A stretch of 53,277 nucleotides of DNA, from the IMG/VR virus record IMGVR_UViG_3300049216_000094, positions 1 to 53,277 of that record. One strand, given 5' to 3'. Shown piece after piece: positions 16,934-25,445 of this stretch. The DNA is from a virus. The position numbers and the translations under genes were made by a program. The notes under the pieces are model-generated. The model searched no databases, was not told the origin of the DNA, and saw only the letters and a program-made list of their open reading frames with translations. How positions within the stretch are numbered: the first letter of the stretch is position 1; each line of letters starts with the position of its first letter.

Positions 16934-17502
16934 CCGTGGAAGAATATTCATCTGATCTTTACGACTTCGGAACGGCTTTAGCGGGAAAGTTCTCTGCGAA
17001 ATCGTACGCAGCGGCCCTTCAAAGTCTTTTGCCGACAGGCCGCGCTTGGCCGCGCGACCAAGACGCGAACCAATCATTGTTAATGGCCGCGTTGTCTCGG
17101 TCTTTTTCACGGAACGACGCGACTGCGCAGCGGCTTCTTTACGATGCGTTCCCAACCCATACCGCATTCTTGTTGCCAGAATGGGAAGCTACATTAGGCT
17201 TACCCGACCCGTGCTTGGGTTCGACTCCGACGCTAACGCAACGACAAGCATCCGTCACCGCGCGGTTCACCGCGGTCAGCGGGGATAACGTTGGTTTCTA
17301 CCAAAGTTATATGACGGCGCTAGGCTATACCATTACGATTACGCCGCAGTCGCCGTTCCGCATGGGGTTCAACGGCATGGGCGACCCGATAGGCGATTCA
17401 GAATGGTTTTTCTACTGGGTCGTCACCGGAGCCGATGATTCGGTAAGCCAATGCGAACTTTTGGCGATAGTTCCCGCCCATGTTTCAATCATTTTCAGAT
17501 AG
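16930..17502 (+). CDS. Tail protein, Mu gp48-type (gpI-like)
   Basis: A 190-residue protein of the Mu gp48 family: SYAAALQSLLPTGRAWPRD, LLYDAFPTHTAFLLPEWEATLGLPDP and RQASVTARFTAVSGDN. It attaches fibres to the baseplate in P2/Mu tails. The start is TTG 16930 in the gp47 stop; GTG 16936 is an alternative and cannot be excluded. It marks the end of the conserved tail operon, and receptor-binding genes follow. Confidence 0.9.
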   Translation: MTVEEYSSDLYDFGTALAGKFSAKSYAAALQSLLPTGRAWPRDQDANQSLLMAALSRSFSRNDATAQRLLYDAFPTHTAFLLPEWEATLGLPDPCLGSTPTLTQRQASVTARFTAVSGDNVGFYQSYMTALGYTITITPQSPFRMGFNGMGDPIGDSEWFFYWVVTGADDSVSQCELLAIVPAHVSIIFR

Positions 17503-17511
17503 AATTTAACT

Positions 17512-18258
17512 ATGTTCCAGCCCGACAACGCAACCGCTGCATCGACTCGTCCAGCCAAACTTCCGGCTGCTACACCCGGCTGGTTTACCGACGGCGGATC
17601 GACCGTGGCGCGGACGATCCTGAACTCGGATTTTATGAATATTTTGGTGGCCGAACTGTTAAACGTTTTGGCTGCTGCCGGCATCTCCCCTAACAAAGCT
17701 ACCGATAACCAGCTTGCCGCGGCTATTCAGCAAATCGCAGCAGGCGGCACCGGGGGCCAAACGGCGACGGAAGCGCAGTATGGCGCAACTCGTCTAGCCA
17801 CTCCGACCGAAGCCGCGGCGCATGCCTCGCGCGTGCTGGCCGTTGACCCTTATGCGTTAGGTCTTGCGCTGGCGAGCTTGCAACCTGCGAACGGCGCTAA
17901 TCCCGCGCTTTCGGTCGGTTCTGCTTCAGCGGCTGTTGGGACTATCGGGTCACAAGGTTACACAGAACGATTCGACGGTTCTATCTCTCAGTGGTTTACG
18001 GTTCAGCTTCTCGACACGGGTACCGGAAACATTACGAGCGGGCAAGTAGTCAATTACCCAATTGCGTTTCCCAACAAAGTTACGCGAATTCGGAGCACAA
18101 ATTTGGCTGCGTTAACGGGGTCAAGTTCAGGTTCAAACGCGCTTTACGCCATACTTACGCCAGAAGTTTTGGGTTTGTCTTCTGGCCGGTTTTCTATTCA
18201 CAATACAGGGTCTACGGGGACTTTGGCGTGGATGCTTATTGAACTTGACGGTTCATGA
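17512..18258 (+). CDS. Tail fibre-like adhesin, first of the receptor block
   Basis: A 248-residue protein. The N-terminal half (GWFTDGGSTVARTILNSDFMN, LAAAGISPNKATDNQLAAAIQQ) is typical of fibre N-termini that dock on gp48-type proteins. It is followed by a fibre-repeat-like TEAQYGATRLATPTEAAAHA. The C-terminal 110 residues form a beta-rich domain (WFTVQLLDTGTGNITSGQVV) of unknown specificity. It is short for a full fibre, so it may be the adaptor that carries the following spike proteins. Confidence 0.7.
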   Translation: MFQPDNATAASTRPAKLPAATPGWFTDGGSTVARTILNSDFMNILVAELLNVLAAAGISPNKATDNQLAAAIQQIAAGGTGGQTATEAQYGATRLATPTEAAAHASRVLAVDPYALGLALASLQPANGANPALSVGSASAAVGTIGSQGYTERFDGSISQWFTVQLLDTGTGNITSGQVVNYPIAFPNKVTRIRSTNLAALTGSSSGSNALYAILTPEVLGLSSGRFSIHNTGSTGTLAWMLIELDGS

Positions 18259-18272
18259 TTTAAGGGATCGAA

Positions 18273-20252
18273 ATGCAAACTTACTACGCTACCGTTCGTG
18301 ACACGCAAGGCGACGCGCTTACTGGCGCCACGGTTACTGTCTACATGGCAGATGGTGTTACGGTTGCGCCTAGCATTTACGATCGCCACGGCGCAGCGCA
18401 ACCAAACCCTTTGCAATCTGATTCTGCCGGCGAGTTCGCCGTAGCTGCCCCGGACGGAACTTACGTCATTTCCGTTCAGACACCAGGAAATGTAGAAAAT
18501 CGAACTATTGTTTTGCTTGATTCGACTGCGCTGGTTACTGCGTTGCCGATTGCCGTCGCTTCAGCGCAAGCCAATGCGACGCTCGCCCAAAATGCCGCCA
18601 ACGCCGCATTAGCCAGCGGCCAGCTTTATCAAACAACCGCCGCGGGCATCACCGCAACGAATGCGACCATCAACAAATATTTTCTCGTTATTTCAACCGA
18701 CGGATCAGGCGCATGGTATCTGTGGCAAAACGTATCAGGCACTGCGACTGCGGTGCTCGATATCAATGGTCAGCAGGTGGGTATTCCGGCGCAACAGGCC
18801 GTTGCACGACTTAACGCAAAAACTAAATCGATTTTTTCGAGGCCGTTTTCAAGCCTTTCGAGCGGTTTTGCCGACAAAAACGGTTATCTCATTCAGTACA
18901 CCACCAACGCGGGTCGCATTTTTGATCTACTTTTGACAAATTTTAAGTCCGTTCCGTCAGCAATTAAAACTCGTTTATTCAGCAGTTTGAGCTTTGCTAT
19001 TGCTGATAAAAATGGCTATATAAAATCAGCGACTCTTAATACAGGCGCGTCAATTGAACCGTTGTTGTTTACGCCTGTTCAAGCGCTTGCCGCGAGCATG
19101 TTCATTATTCCGGCTTACGGGCAATCGCTTTCAATTGGGACCAGTTCGCCCGCGTTGACGACGACTCAACCTTATTCAAATGTGATGTTTTCGTCGGGCA
19201 TAAATCAACAAACACCCGGCGCACAAACGGCATTCTCACCAGCAATCGAAGCTGCTACAAGCGGCTATGGCGAAACCGGCTGGGCGGCGATGGCAAATGT
19301 AATATCTTCTCAATATCCGAATTTGACCAAAGTTTTCGTTGGCGCATTCGGCGTCGGCGGCCAACCGATTGCAAACCTTTCAAAAGGCCAACCGGCTTAT
19401 ACGAACCTGATTGCCGGCATTCAAAACGCATACAACATAGCGGTTGCGAATGGTGAATTTCCACTCGTCCCATTCGTCCCGTTTGTTCACGGAGAGGCAG
19501 ATGAATCTTTCAGCACTCCGTCCTCCACATATGTAGCAGGGCTTACCGCTTTGGCTACCAATCTGGACAAGGATATTCGTGCGATTACGGGTCAAAATCA
19601 ACCGGTATTGCTGGTCTGCTCTCAAACCTCCAGCCACGAAATTTACGTCCACACTTACCCGACAATTTCACTGGCTCAATCAATAGCCGCCGCGCAACTG
19701 CCGAACCTGATTCGGGTGTTGGCGCCTAAATATCAAATGAGCGATTACGGAACCGACAACCCGCACATGGTCAGCGGACATGGCTATCGACATATGGGCC
19801 TCGATTTTGCGCGCTTCCACGTTGGGGAGTTCATCAACAGGAAACCTTGGCAACCGTTTCAACCTATTAGTGCAAGTCATAAAGGTTCGACAGTTATCTT
19901 GACTTTTAATAGTACCCCTACCATTGATACCGTTAATGTCACCGAACCCGTTGCCAACGCTCGCGGCTTGGAAATTTTTAGCAGCGCTGGCGCGGCGACG
20001 ATAAATTCGGTGACATTGGTTGGAAATAACAGCGTGTTGGTGAACTGCAGCGCAGCCCTTCCGAATGACGGTTCAATTCGAGCACGACTTGCTTACACGG
20101 GCGTTTTGAATGCCACGCCCGGCAACACTACCGGCCCGCGTTCTTGTCTTCGCAGCAGCGCGGCGTTGTTTTCTCAGCCTTATAACGATGCGAACGGCAA
20201 CCCCTATCTTCTTTACGATTGGGCCATTCATTCTGATTTCGGAGTTTCCTGA
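18273..20252 (+). CDS. Tail spike with SGNH / sialate O-acetylesterase-like domain
   Basis: A 659-residue spike. The N-terminal 100 residues are a carboxypeptidase-regulatory-like beta domain (TYYATVRDTQGDALTGATVT). A helical Ala-rich linker follows. From about residue 275 there is an SGNH hydrolase: PAYGQSLSIG (block with the nucleophile serine), GAFGVGGQPI, VHGEAD in place of the usual QGESD, and DNPHMVSGHGYRHMG with the Asp/His pair. These enzymes remove acetyl groups from capsule or O-antigen sugars. I infer that it modifies the host receptor during adsorption. Confidence 0.85.
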   Translation: MQTYYATVRDTQGDALTGATVTVYMADGVTVAPSIYDRHGAAQPNPLQSDSAGEFAVAAPDGTYVISVQTPGNVENRTIVLLDSTALVTALPIAVASAQANATLAQNAANAALASGQLYQTTAAGITATNATINKYFLVISTDGSGAWYLWQNVSGTATAVLDINGQQVGIPAQQAVARLNAKTKSIFSRPFSSLSSGFADKNGYLIQYTTNAGRIFDLLLTNFKSVPSAIKTRLFSSLSFAIADKNGYIKSATLNTGASIEPLLFTPVQALAASMFIIPAYGQSLSIGTSSPALTTTQPYSNVMFSSGINQQTPGAQTAFSPAIEAATSGYGETGWAAMANVISSQYPNLTKVFVGAFGVGGQPIANLSKGQPAYTNLIAGIQNAYNIAVANGEFPLVPFVPFVHGEADESFSTPSSTYVAGLTALATNLDKDIRAITGQNQPVLLVCSQTSSHEIYVHTYPTISLAQSIAAAQLPNLIRVLAPKYQMSDYGTDNPHMVSGHGYRHMGLDFARFHVGEFINRKPWQPFQPISASHKGSTVILTFNSTPTIDTVNVTEPVANARGLEIFSSAGAATINSVTLVGNNSVLVNCSAALPNDGSIRARLAYTGVLNATPGNTTGPRSCLRSSAALFSQPYNDANGNPYLLYDWAIHSDFGVS

Positions 20253-20253
20253 C

Positions 20254-21063
20254 ATGAGCACAGCATTCATTATTCAAGATCAAATGGCAGATTTCACAGC
20301 GGCATTCGCAACTGCTGGCGTTACACCGACACATATCCAAGACTATGATCTCATCCCGCAGCAACAGCCCAATAACGGTGCTCAAATTCTGCAAGCGTTC
20401 TACGATTTCAGCGACGGTTCAGGCAACACCGTAACAGATGTCTATTCAGGCCAGAATGCGACGGCAAATAATGTGACGTGGGATTCCACTAAGAAAGCGA
20501 TCGTATTGGCAGGGACGACGGGTTCGCATGTGCTTGTGCCGATTCCAAAAAGTTTGAATTACGAAGTGATTTTGCTTTTTAAGTCCACAGAGCCGAGTAG
20601 CTTTAACAATCAAGAAGTTATTTTGGGAAGTTACAATTTTAATTCTGTGGCTAACGGGGAAAGCTTGATTGTCTACCCTCCAGGATTAAGCAACAACGGG
20701 CAGCTTGGTATTTTTTCGTCACAAGGTGGCGTAGCCACTAATCAAGCTTCAGGAGCGACTATTAACAATGTTTGGCGCATCGTTTCAACGTCTTTGTCTA
20801 CCGTCAGTGGTACCACGACAGCATTTTTAATGATCGATGATGGAACTACTGTCACAAGTTCGGGCCAAGCTGCCGCGGTTCCGTATCCTGGCAATTTTTG
20901 CATTGGTGAAAATATTGGCAATGGCTTTGGCCCCTTTGCCGGCGAAGTTGCCGCTGCGGTGTTTTACAACACTCAGTTGACAACAGCGCAACGCGCATTG
21001 GTGTTTTCGTATATTCAAAACACCTTGGCTCCAAGCAAGAACATCACGATCGGCGCGGCATAG
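20254..21063 (+). CDS. Concanavalin/LamG-like adhesin
   Basis: A 269-residue protein starting at ATG 20254. The frame is open further upstream to 20110, but that part overlaps the spike gene and is basic nonsense. Residues 60-255 look like a LamG/concanavalin-like beta sandwich: FYDFSDGSGNTVTDVYSGQN, ATGTTGSHVLVP-type strands, and the ending VAAAVFYNTQLTTAQRALVFSYIQ, a frequent closing signature of phage and bacterial LamG domains. Such domains bind sugars. A role as a second receptor-binding protein is inferred. Confidence 0.75.
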   Translation: MSTAFIIQDQMADFTAAFATAGVTPTHIQDYDLIPQQQPNNGAQILQAFYDFSDGSGNTVTDVYSGQNATANNVTWDSTKKAIVLAGTTGSHVLVPIPKSLNYEVILLFKSTEPSSFNNQEVILGSYNFNSVANGESLIVYPPGLSNNGQLGIFSSQGGVATNQASGATINNVWRIVSTSLSTVSGTTTAFLMIDDGTTVTSSGQAAAVPYPGNFCIGENIGNGFGPFAGEVAAAVFYNTQLTTAQRALVFSYIQNTLAPSKNITIGAA

Positions 21064-21121
21064 AGCTATGACCCTGACACCCGACATCACCAGCCTCGCA
21101 CCTTAACTAGGACAATAAAAA

Positions 21122-21553
21122 GTGCAAATTCCAACGCCAATGAATTTTGACTTTGTTCGCTTAGGCGCGAACGATGGCGTTGTGCATATTCCAAAAATTT
21201 ACCAAAGCGCGCCGTACTTGCAATCACTTCAAGTTACCGCGTCTGACGGTACGATTCGGGACTTCTCGACTTACGATGAAATTCTTTTGCAGATTCGCTA
21301 CTCGCAAAACAGCGATCCGATTTTGTCATTATCGAAAACCGGCGGTCAGATCAACACAGATAACCAGCTTTTCACGATAACATTTCCCGGTTCATTCACG
21401 AACGACATTCCGATCGGCAGCAACTTCAATCAAGCGCGTATTGGCGAGTTGCCTTTTGTCTACGACGTGCAGCTACTTCAAGGCGGTATCGTAGTCGAAC
21501 GCACTTTTCAAGGCACCGGTTTCATTTCAATTGCAACTACGGAGCCGGCGTGA
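21122..21553 (+). CDS. Hypothetical structural protein in fibre block
   Basis: A 143-residue beta-rich protein starting at GTG 21122 after AGGACAATAAA. The sequence (GDYDEILLQIRYSQNSDPI-like strand, TGGQINTDNQLFTITFPG) resembles small immunoglobulin-like structural subunits in fibre clusters, but I recognise no family. The 58-base gap before it is the only break in this part of the operon. Its stop overlaps the next start in GTGA. Confidence 0.65.
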   Translation: MQIPTPMNFDFVRLGANDGVVHIPKIYQSAPYLQSLQVTASDGTIRDFSTYDEILLQIRYSQNSDPILSLSKTGGQINTDNQLFTITFPGSFTNDIPIGSNFNQARIGELPFVYDVQLLQGGIVVERTFQGTGFISIATTEPA

Positions 21554-22077
21554 CCGGCCCGTGCGTTATTCAGGTTGTCGAAGCGCCTTCGCCGCCGATC
21601 GTCGTGGAAGTGCTCGCCGTCGATCAGCCGGCCAGTGTCATCGAAGTGCAGGTGCCGGGTATTCCGGGTCCGGTTGGTCCTCCCGGCCCACCAGGACAAC
21701 CGGGTAGCGGCGTCATTGCGACCAACATACCGACAACTCAAGCGCTGTCCAGCGGCGCGCTGGTGAACTTGGTTCAAGCGGGCGCGACTACGAACGTTCG
21801 CCTAGCTGACGCGAGTCTAGGCATTGAGGCTCACGGGTACGTTCTGCAAGCTTACGCACTGGGCGCGTTAGCGACCATTTACGATTCAGGACCGAACAAT
21901 TCGCTAGGCGGACTCACGGCCGGTGAAGACTACTTTTTAGGCGTCGCCGGCATGGTCGCCTTGATGCCGTACGATGCGACAAATCCGGCAAACACCGGTA
22001 AGATTATCCAACCGGTCGGGACGAGCCTCAACACGACTACTTTGATTTTTTCTGTCACAACTGTTACTCATCTCTGA
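21550..22077 (+). CDS. Collagen-like short fibre protein A
   Basis: A 175-residue protein with a short collagen-like stretch (about residues 36-53: GIPGPVGPPGPPGQPGSG) followed by a compact C-terminal domain of about 115 residues. That domain has the pattern ALSSGALVN, IEAHGYVLQAYA, GLTAGEDYFLG, TNPANTGKIIQPVG. The same pattern recurs in the next gene, so the two are paralogues. Collagen-like stretches usually trimerise fibre stalks. It starts at GTG inside the previous stop. Confidence 0.75.
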   Translation: MTGPCVIQVVEAPSPPIVVEVLAVDQPASVIEVQVPGIPGPVGPPGPPGQPGSGVIATNIPTTQALSSGALVNLVQAGATTNVRLADASLGIEAHGYVLQAYALGALATIYDSGPNNSLGGLTAGEDYFLGVAGMVALMPYDATNPANTGKIIQPVGTSLNTTTLIFSVTTVTHL

Positions 22078-22086
22078 GGTGTCGCC

Positions 22087-22611
22087 ATGGCCGCCGCAAA
22101 CTACAAAAGCACGAACTCCACCGGTAAAGATACCAACGTTTTTGCTACGCAGGTTTCGGCGGGCGTGAGTAGCGCCGGCCAGATTCCAGCGCTGAATGCG
22201 AGCGGCGTACTCGACCCCACTTTGATGCCGCCTGGCGTTGAAGTGCAGGTTCGGGCTTTACCGGCTAGCGAAGCGCTCGCCGCTGGCGCCATCATGAACA
22301 TCTGGTCGAACGCCGGCGTTGTCAGCGTTCGCAACGCCGACAACAGCGCGCCAGGCAAAGAGGCTAACGGCTATGTGCTTGCGGCCGTAGCGAGCGCGGC
22401 AACGGCAATGGTGTACTTGCAAGGCCCGATCTCCGGTCTTACCGGGCTTACTGTCAACACGGCGTACTATCTCGGCACAGGCGGCGCGATTACGACCACG
22501 CCGCCTGATCCTACGAACTCCGCCAACGCGGGTAAGCTCGTTCAGTACCTCGGTCGAACGGACGCTACGACTGAGCTGAATTTCGTTCCTGCGAATCCGA
22601 CTTACCTGTGA
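22087..22611 (+). CDS. Short fibre protein B, paralogue of A
   Basis: A 174-residue protein. Residues 1-55 contain STGKDTNVFATQVSAGVSSAGQIPALNASGVL, a spacer common in phage fibre proteins. Residues 57-174 share the domain pattern of the preceding gene (ALAAGAIMN, KEANGYVLAAVA, GLTVNTAYYLG, TNSANAGKLVQYLG). The duplication with a different N-terminus suggests exchange of stalk and head modules. The gene has a good GAGGTGTCGCC leader and ATG start. Confidence 0.7.
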   Translation: MAAANYKSTNSTGKDTNVFATQVSAGVSSAGQIPALNASGVLDPTLMPPGVEVQVRALPASEALAAGAIMNIWSNAGVVSVRNADNSAPGKEANGYVLAAVASAATAMVYLQGPISGLTGLTVNTAYYLGTGGAITTTPPDPTNSANAGKLVQYLGRTDATTELNFVPANPTYL

Positions 22612-22614
22612 GTC

Positions 22615-22830
22615 ATGGCGAGCGTCGCCTTATTGGCGCTCCACGCGGACGGCAGCACGAACGTTCTTGCTACGGGAGATACGCCGTTGAATCTTTCTTC
22701 GGGCGGAGCTTCTGAAGTGTACGGGGGCTATCAACCTGCCGCGGTGTCGATCAGTTTTGTCGGCGGCAGCCCGTCTCAGCAAGGCACCGCGTTGGTTGTC
22801 GGCGGAACACCTACAACGAACTACACATGA
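22615..22830 (+). CDS. Small hypothetical protein in fibre block
   Basis: A 71-residue beta-rich protein with no recognised family: ALLALHADGSTNVLATGDTP and GGYQPAAVSISFVGGSPSQQ. It starts three bases after the stop of the previous gene and overlaps the following spike gene in ATGA. Tight coupling on both sides argues that it is real and structural. Confidence 0.6.
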   Translation: MASVALLALHADGSTNVLATGDTPLNLSSGGASEVYGGYQPAAVSISFVGGSPSQQGTALVVGGTPTTNYT

Positions 22831-24725
22831 GCGTTCCGACTTTAACGTATCAAGGCGCAATCGTTCAACGGAACGGAACTGCTGCTGCGTGGACGGCGGC
22901 AAATCCGATTTTGCTAGCCGGTGAACTCGCGTTAGAGACTGACACTTCAAAAATCAAAATCGGCGATGGCGTAACGGCATGGACATCGCTCGCATACGGA
23001 GGAACTGTTGGGCCTCAAGGTCCAACTGGGGCAACCGGCGCAACTGGACCCACCGGCGCAACCGGGTCCACCGGTGCAGCGGGGTCGCCGACTTCCCTAG
23101 GCGCGGTCGGTTCGACGCCAAATGCCAACGCCGCGTCGATATCGGGAAGCACGTTAACTTTGCAGCCGTCTAGCGGGTTGTTTCCTGGCGTGATGACGGC
23201 TACGCAATATAACAAGCTCGCAGGGCTAGTTAGCGGGCTTAATGGCGTCATTGACGTCACTCAGCAGGGGACAAACTCGGTACTTCCGGGTAACACGGGA
23301 GCAGCCAACAACACTGCGCTTGCTGCCATCATGTCTGCCGCTGCCAGTGGGTCGGTATTATATTTTCCGGGCAACTTTTACCCTTTCGCGTCGAACATTT
23401 CAGTTCCCGGAAAAGTGTTCGTTTTCCAAGGCGCGCTTGGGGGCGTCAACGGAAATTTGACCGGTTTTGAATGGACATCAAATGTCGCGGGCGATCTCAT
23501 CACGCTCACGTCTGCGAATTACTACACGCAGTTCCGAGACATCCTATTTACGACTAGCGTTGCGCAAACCACCGGGTCTGTCGTCAACACCAACGGTAAC
23601 GCTTACATCAATTTTTACCGGTGCGCGTTTTCAGGACTTAGCAGCAGCAACACGCTGTTCAACTGCATCAACTACAACGGCAGTGCTGGTGGCGAAATTT
23701 CGGTAATCAGCGACTGTACATTTACGAATTTTACCGGCACCGCAATTATCGGCGGGTGCAATCTTCAAACTTTCGTCATCCACGGCACGACGATTAACGG
23801 GGGACTGTCTTCGACGACAGGCGCCGTATGCGGCGTCAACATCACTTTGGGTGGCGCAGTACAGATCAACGACTCCGATGTAATCGGATGTCAGAACAAC
23901 TTATTGATTAACCCCACGACGGGAAATGTCGTCGCGTCGGTGTTTGTTATGAACACCTATTTCGACAACGCCTTTGGATCATGCATCAAAATTACCGGTG
24001 CAGGTGCAACAGTTCGATCTAAATTCACCGGCTGCTCTTTCACGGTCGCCGCGAATCAAACCGGCGTGTCAGCGTTTGAATGCTCGACGACCGTAGCGGC
24101 TGGCGCTCAAGGAATGGACATCGTTAATTGCAATGTGCTGAACACTTTTGGTGCAGCCTCGTGCAACGGGTTCAACATTACAGGCGGCGCGGATTATTCA
24201 ATTCAAGCTTGCAATGTCGCGGGATGGGCGACGGGCCTTAACCTTACGCCGAACCCGACTGCTGGCAGCACGATCGCGCGTATTCAGAACAACGTTATTG
24301 GCACCAGCGGCGGTTACGGCGTGAATACGGTGGGAATTCTATTGAACGCGGGTTCGGTTGCTTATGGCGCGTTGGAAATTCAGAACAACGATTGCGCAGG
24401 CAGCACGACGCCGCTTACAAACAACTTGACGACGAACGTTCCGACGAACTTTGCTCGCTATCGAATTACCGATAACGCCGGCATCAACCCAAAGGGAACG
24501 GTCAACCCGCCGATCGCAACGCCTGTCACTGCCACTACCTACACTAACAACACAGGCTACCGTTGTGTGGTCAAGTACAGCGGCGCGACCATAACTGCGT
24601 CTACCCTCAACGGAGTATCTTTCGGCACCGCCGTGGCGAACGCCAACAATTTTGTAACGCTTGATCCTGGTGGTACTATCTCGCTTACTGGAACTACACT
24701 TGCGTGGGTTTGGGTCGGAAATTAG
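22827..24725 (+). CDS. Tail spike with Mtd-type N-domain, collagen stretch and beta-helix
   Basis: A 632-residue spike. Residues 1-60 hold a domain like the N-terminus of major tropism determinants: ANPILLAGELALETDTSKIK then GDGVTAWTSLAY. Next is a collagen-like G-X-Y stretch (from GPQGPTGATGATGP). A linker, the ATQYNKLAGLVSGLN helix, leads into a long right-handed beta-helix with irregular repeats (YFPGNFYPF, FRDILFTTSVAQT, FYRCAFSGLSS). The C-terminus is a small beta domain that ends in WVWVGN. Beta-helix spikes bind or degrade surface polysaccharide; no catalytic residues can be assigned from sequence alone. Confidence 0.82.
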   Translation: MSVPTLTYQGAIVQRNGTAAAWTAANPILLAGELALETDTSKIKIGDGVTAWTSLAYGGTVGPQGPTGATGATGPTGATGSTGAAGSPTSLGAVGSTPNANAASISGSTLTLQPSSGLFPGVMTATQYNKLAGLVSGLNGVIDVTQQGTNSVLPGNTGAANNTALAAIMSAAASGSVLYFPGNFYPFASNISVPGKVFVFQGALGGVNGNLTGFEWTSNVAGDLITLTSANYYTQFRDILFTTSVAQTTGSVVNTNGNAYINFYRCAFSGLSSSNTLFNCINYNGSAGGEISVISDCTFTNFTGTAIIGGCNLQTFVIHGTTINGGLSSTTGAVCGVNITLGGAVQINDSDVIGCQNNLLINPTTGNVVASVFVMNTYFDNAFGSCIKITGAGATVRSKFTGCSFTVAANQTGVSAFECSTTVAAGAQGMDIVNCNVLNTFGAASCNGFNITGGADYSIQACNVAGWATGLNLTPNPTAGSTIARIQNNVIGTSGGYGVNTVGILLNAGSVAYGALEIQNNDCAGSTTPLTNNLTTNVPTNFARYRITDNAGINPKGTVNPPIATPVTATTYTNNTGYRCVVKYSGATITASTLNGVSFGTAVANANNFVTLDPGGTISLTGTTLAWVWVGN

Positions 24726-24734
24726 GGGCTTGCA

Positions 24735-25436
24735 ATGAAATACCTTTTCATAATTTTGTCGTTCGTCGTTTCCAGCGCTTACGGCGATGCTTTTTCAAAC
24801 CCGCCGCCTTCGCAAGGCGTTTCGCAAGGAACCGTGCCGGAAGTTATCGGTAGCGACGGCTACGCGCACCCCAATAGCGCGACGTACCCTTTATACGTTT
24901 CGGGCGGCGGCAGCGGGAGTAGTTCCGTCACTCAAGGCACATCGCCTTGGGCAGACAATATCACTCAGTTTGGTGGAAACCCTATTGTCACCGGAATTGG
25001 TGCTAGCGGCGCGGGTATTCCTCGATTCAGCCTGTCCAGCGATTCGCTAGTCGGCCTTACCGGGACGCTTCCAGCATTTGCGGTGACGCCCACTTTTTTG
25101 GCAACGCAATCTGTTGGTTCTAATCTCCATGCCGTGATCGACAGCGGGTCAATCGTTTCAGCGCCTTTGCTGGGATCAACGATGAACACGACGCCAGCCA
25201 CCGTGACGACAACCGCCGCGCAGATACTTCCTGCCGCGACCAATCCCGTGCTTCGACAAATCTACAACAATTCGACCACATTAACGATCTACATCGGCGG
25301 CACATCGGGAATTACGGGGCCCACCAATGCTTTTCCAATCCCGCCGCTTAATTCGTACGATGCTAGCAAATTTTCCAGCGCGGTTTACGCTATTAGCCCT
25401 GGTGGGTCTGTCACCGCGTCGCTGATCCAGTATTGA
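24735..25436 (+). CDS. Secreted-type protein in fibre block
   Basis: A 233-residue protein that opens with a clear Sec signal peptide: Lys3, a hydrophobic core FIILSFVVSSAY, and a likely cleavage after AYG. The mature part is beta-rich with repeating VTQGTSPWADNI and PNAPIPPLNSYDASKF-like stretches, close to a widespread small domain of phage structural proteins. A signal peptide is unexpected on a virion protein made in the cytoplasm. It may instead be exported or anchored in the periplasm. The start has a GGGGCTTGCA leader. Confidence 0.65.
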   Translation: MKYLFIILSFVVSSAYGDAFSNPPPSQGVSQGTVPEVIGSDGYAHPNSATYPLYVSGGGSGSSSVTQGTSPWADNITQFGGNPIVTGIGASGAGIPRFSLSSDSLVGLTGTLPAFAVTPTFLATQSVGSNLHAVIDSGSIVSAPLLGSTMNTTPATVTTTAAQILPAATNPVLRQIYNNSTTLTIYIGGTSGITGPTNAFPIPPLNSYDASKFSSAVYAISPGGSVTASLIQY

Positions 25437-25445
25437 GATAACGCC

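Noticed and set aside
20110-20253. Longer N-terminus for the LamG-like protein
   Set aside because: Overlaps the spike gene end and looks like out-of-frame sequence; ATG 20254 is well placed.
22827-24725. Diversity-generating retroelement
   Set aside because: Mtd-like N-domain is present, but I found no reverse transcriptase and no template/variable repeat pair.
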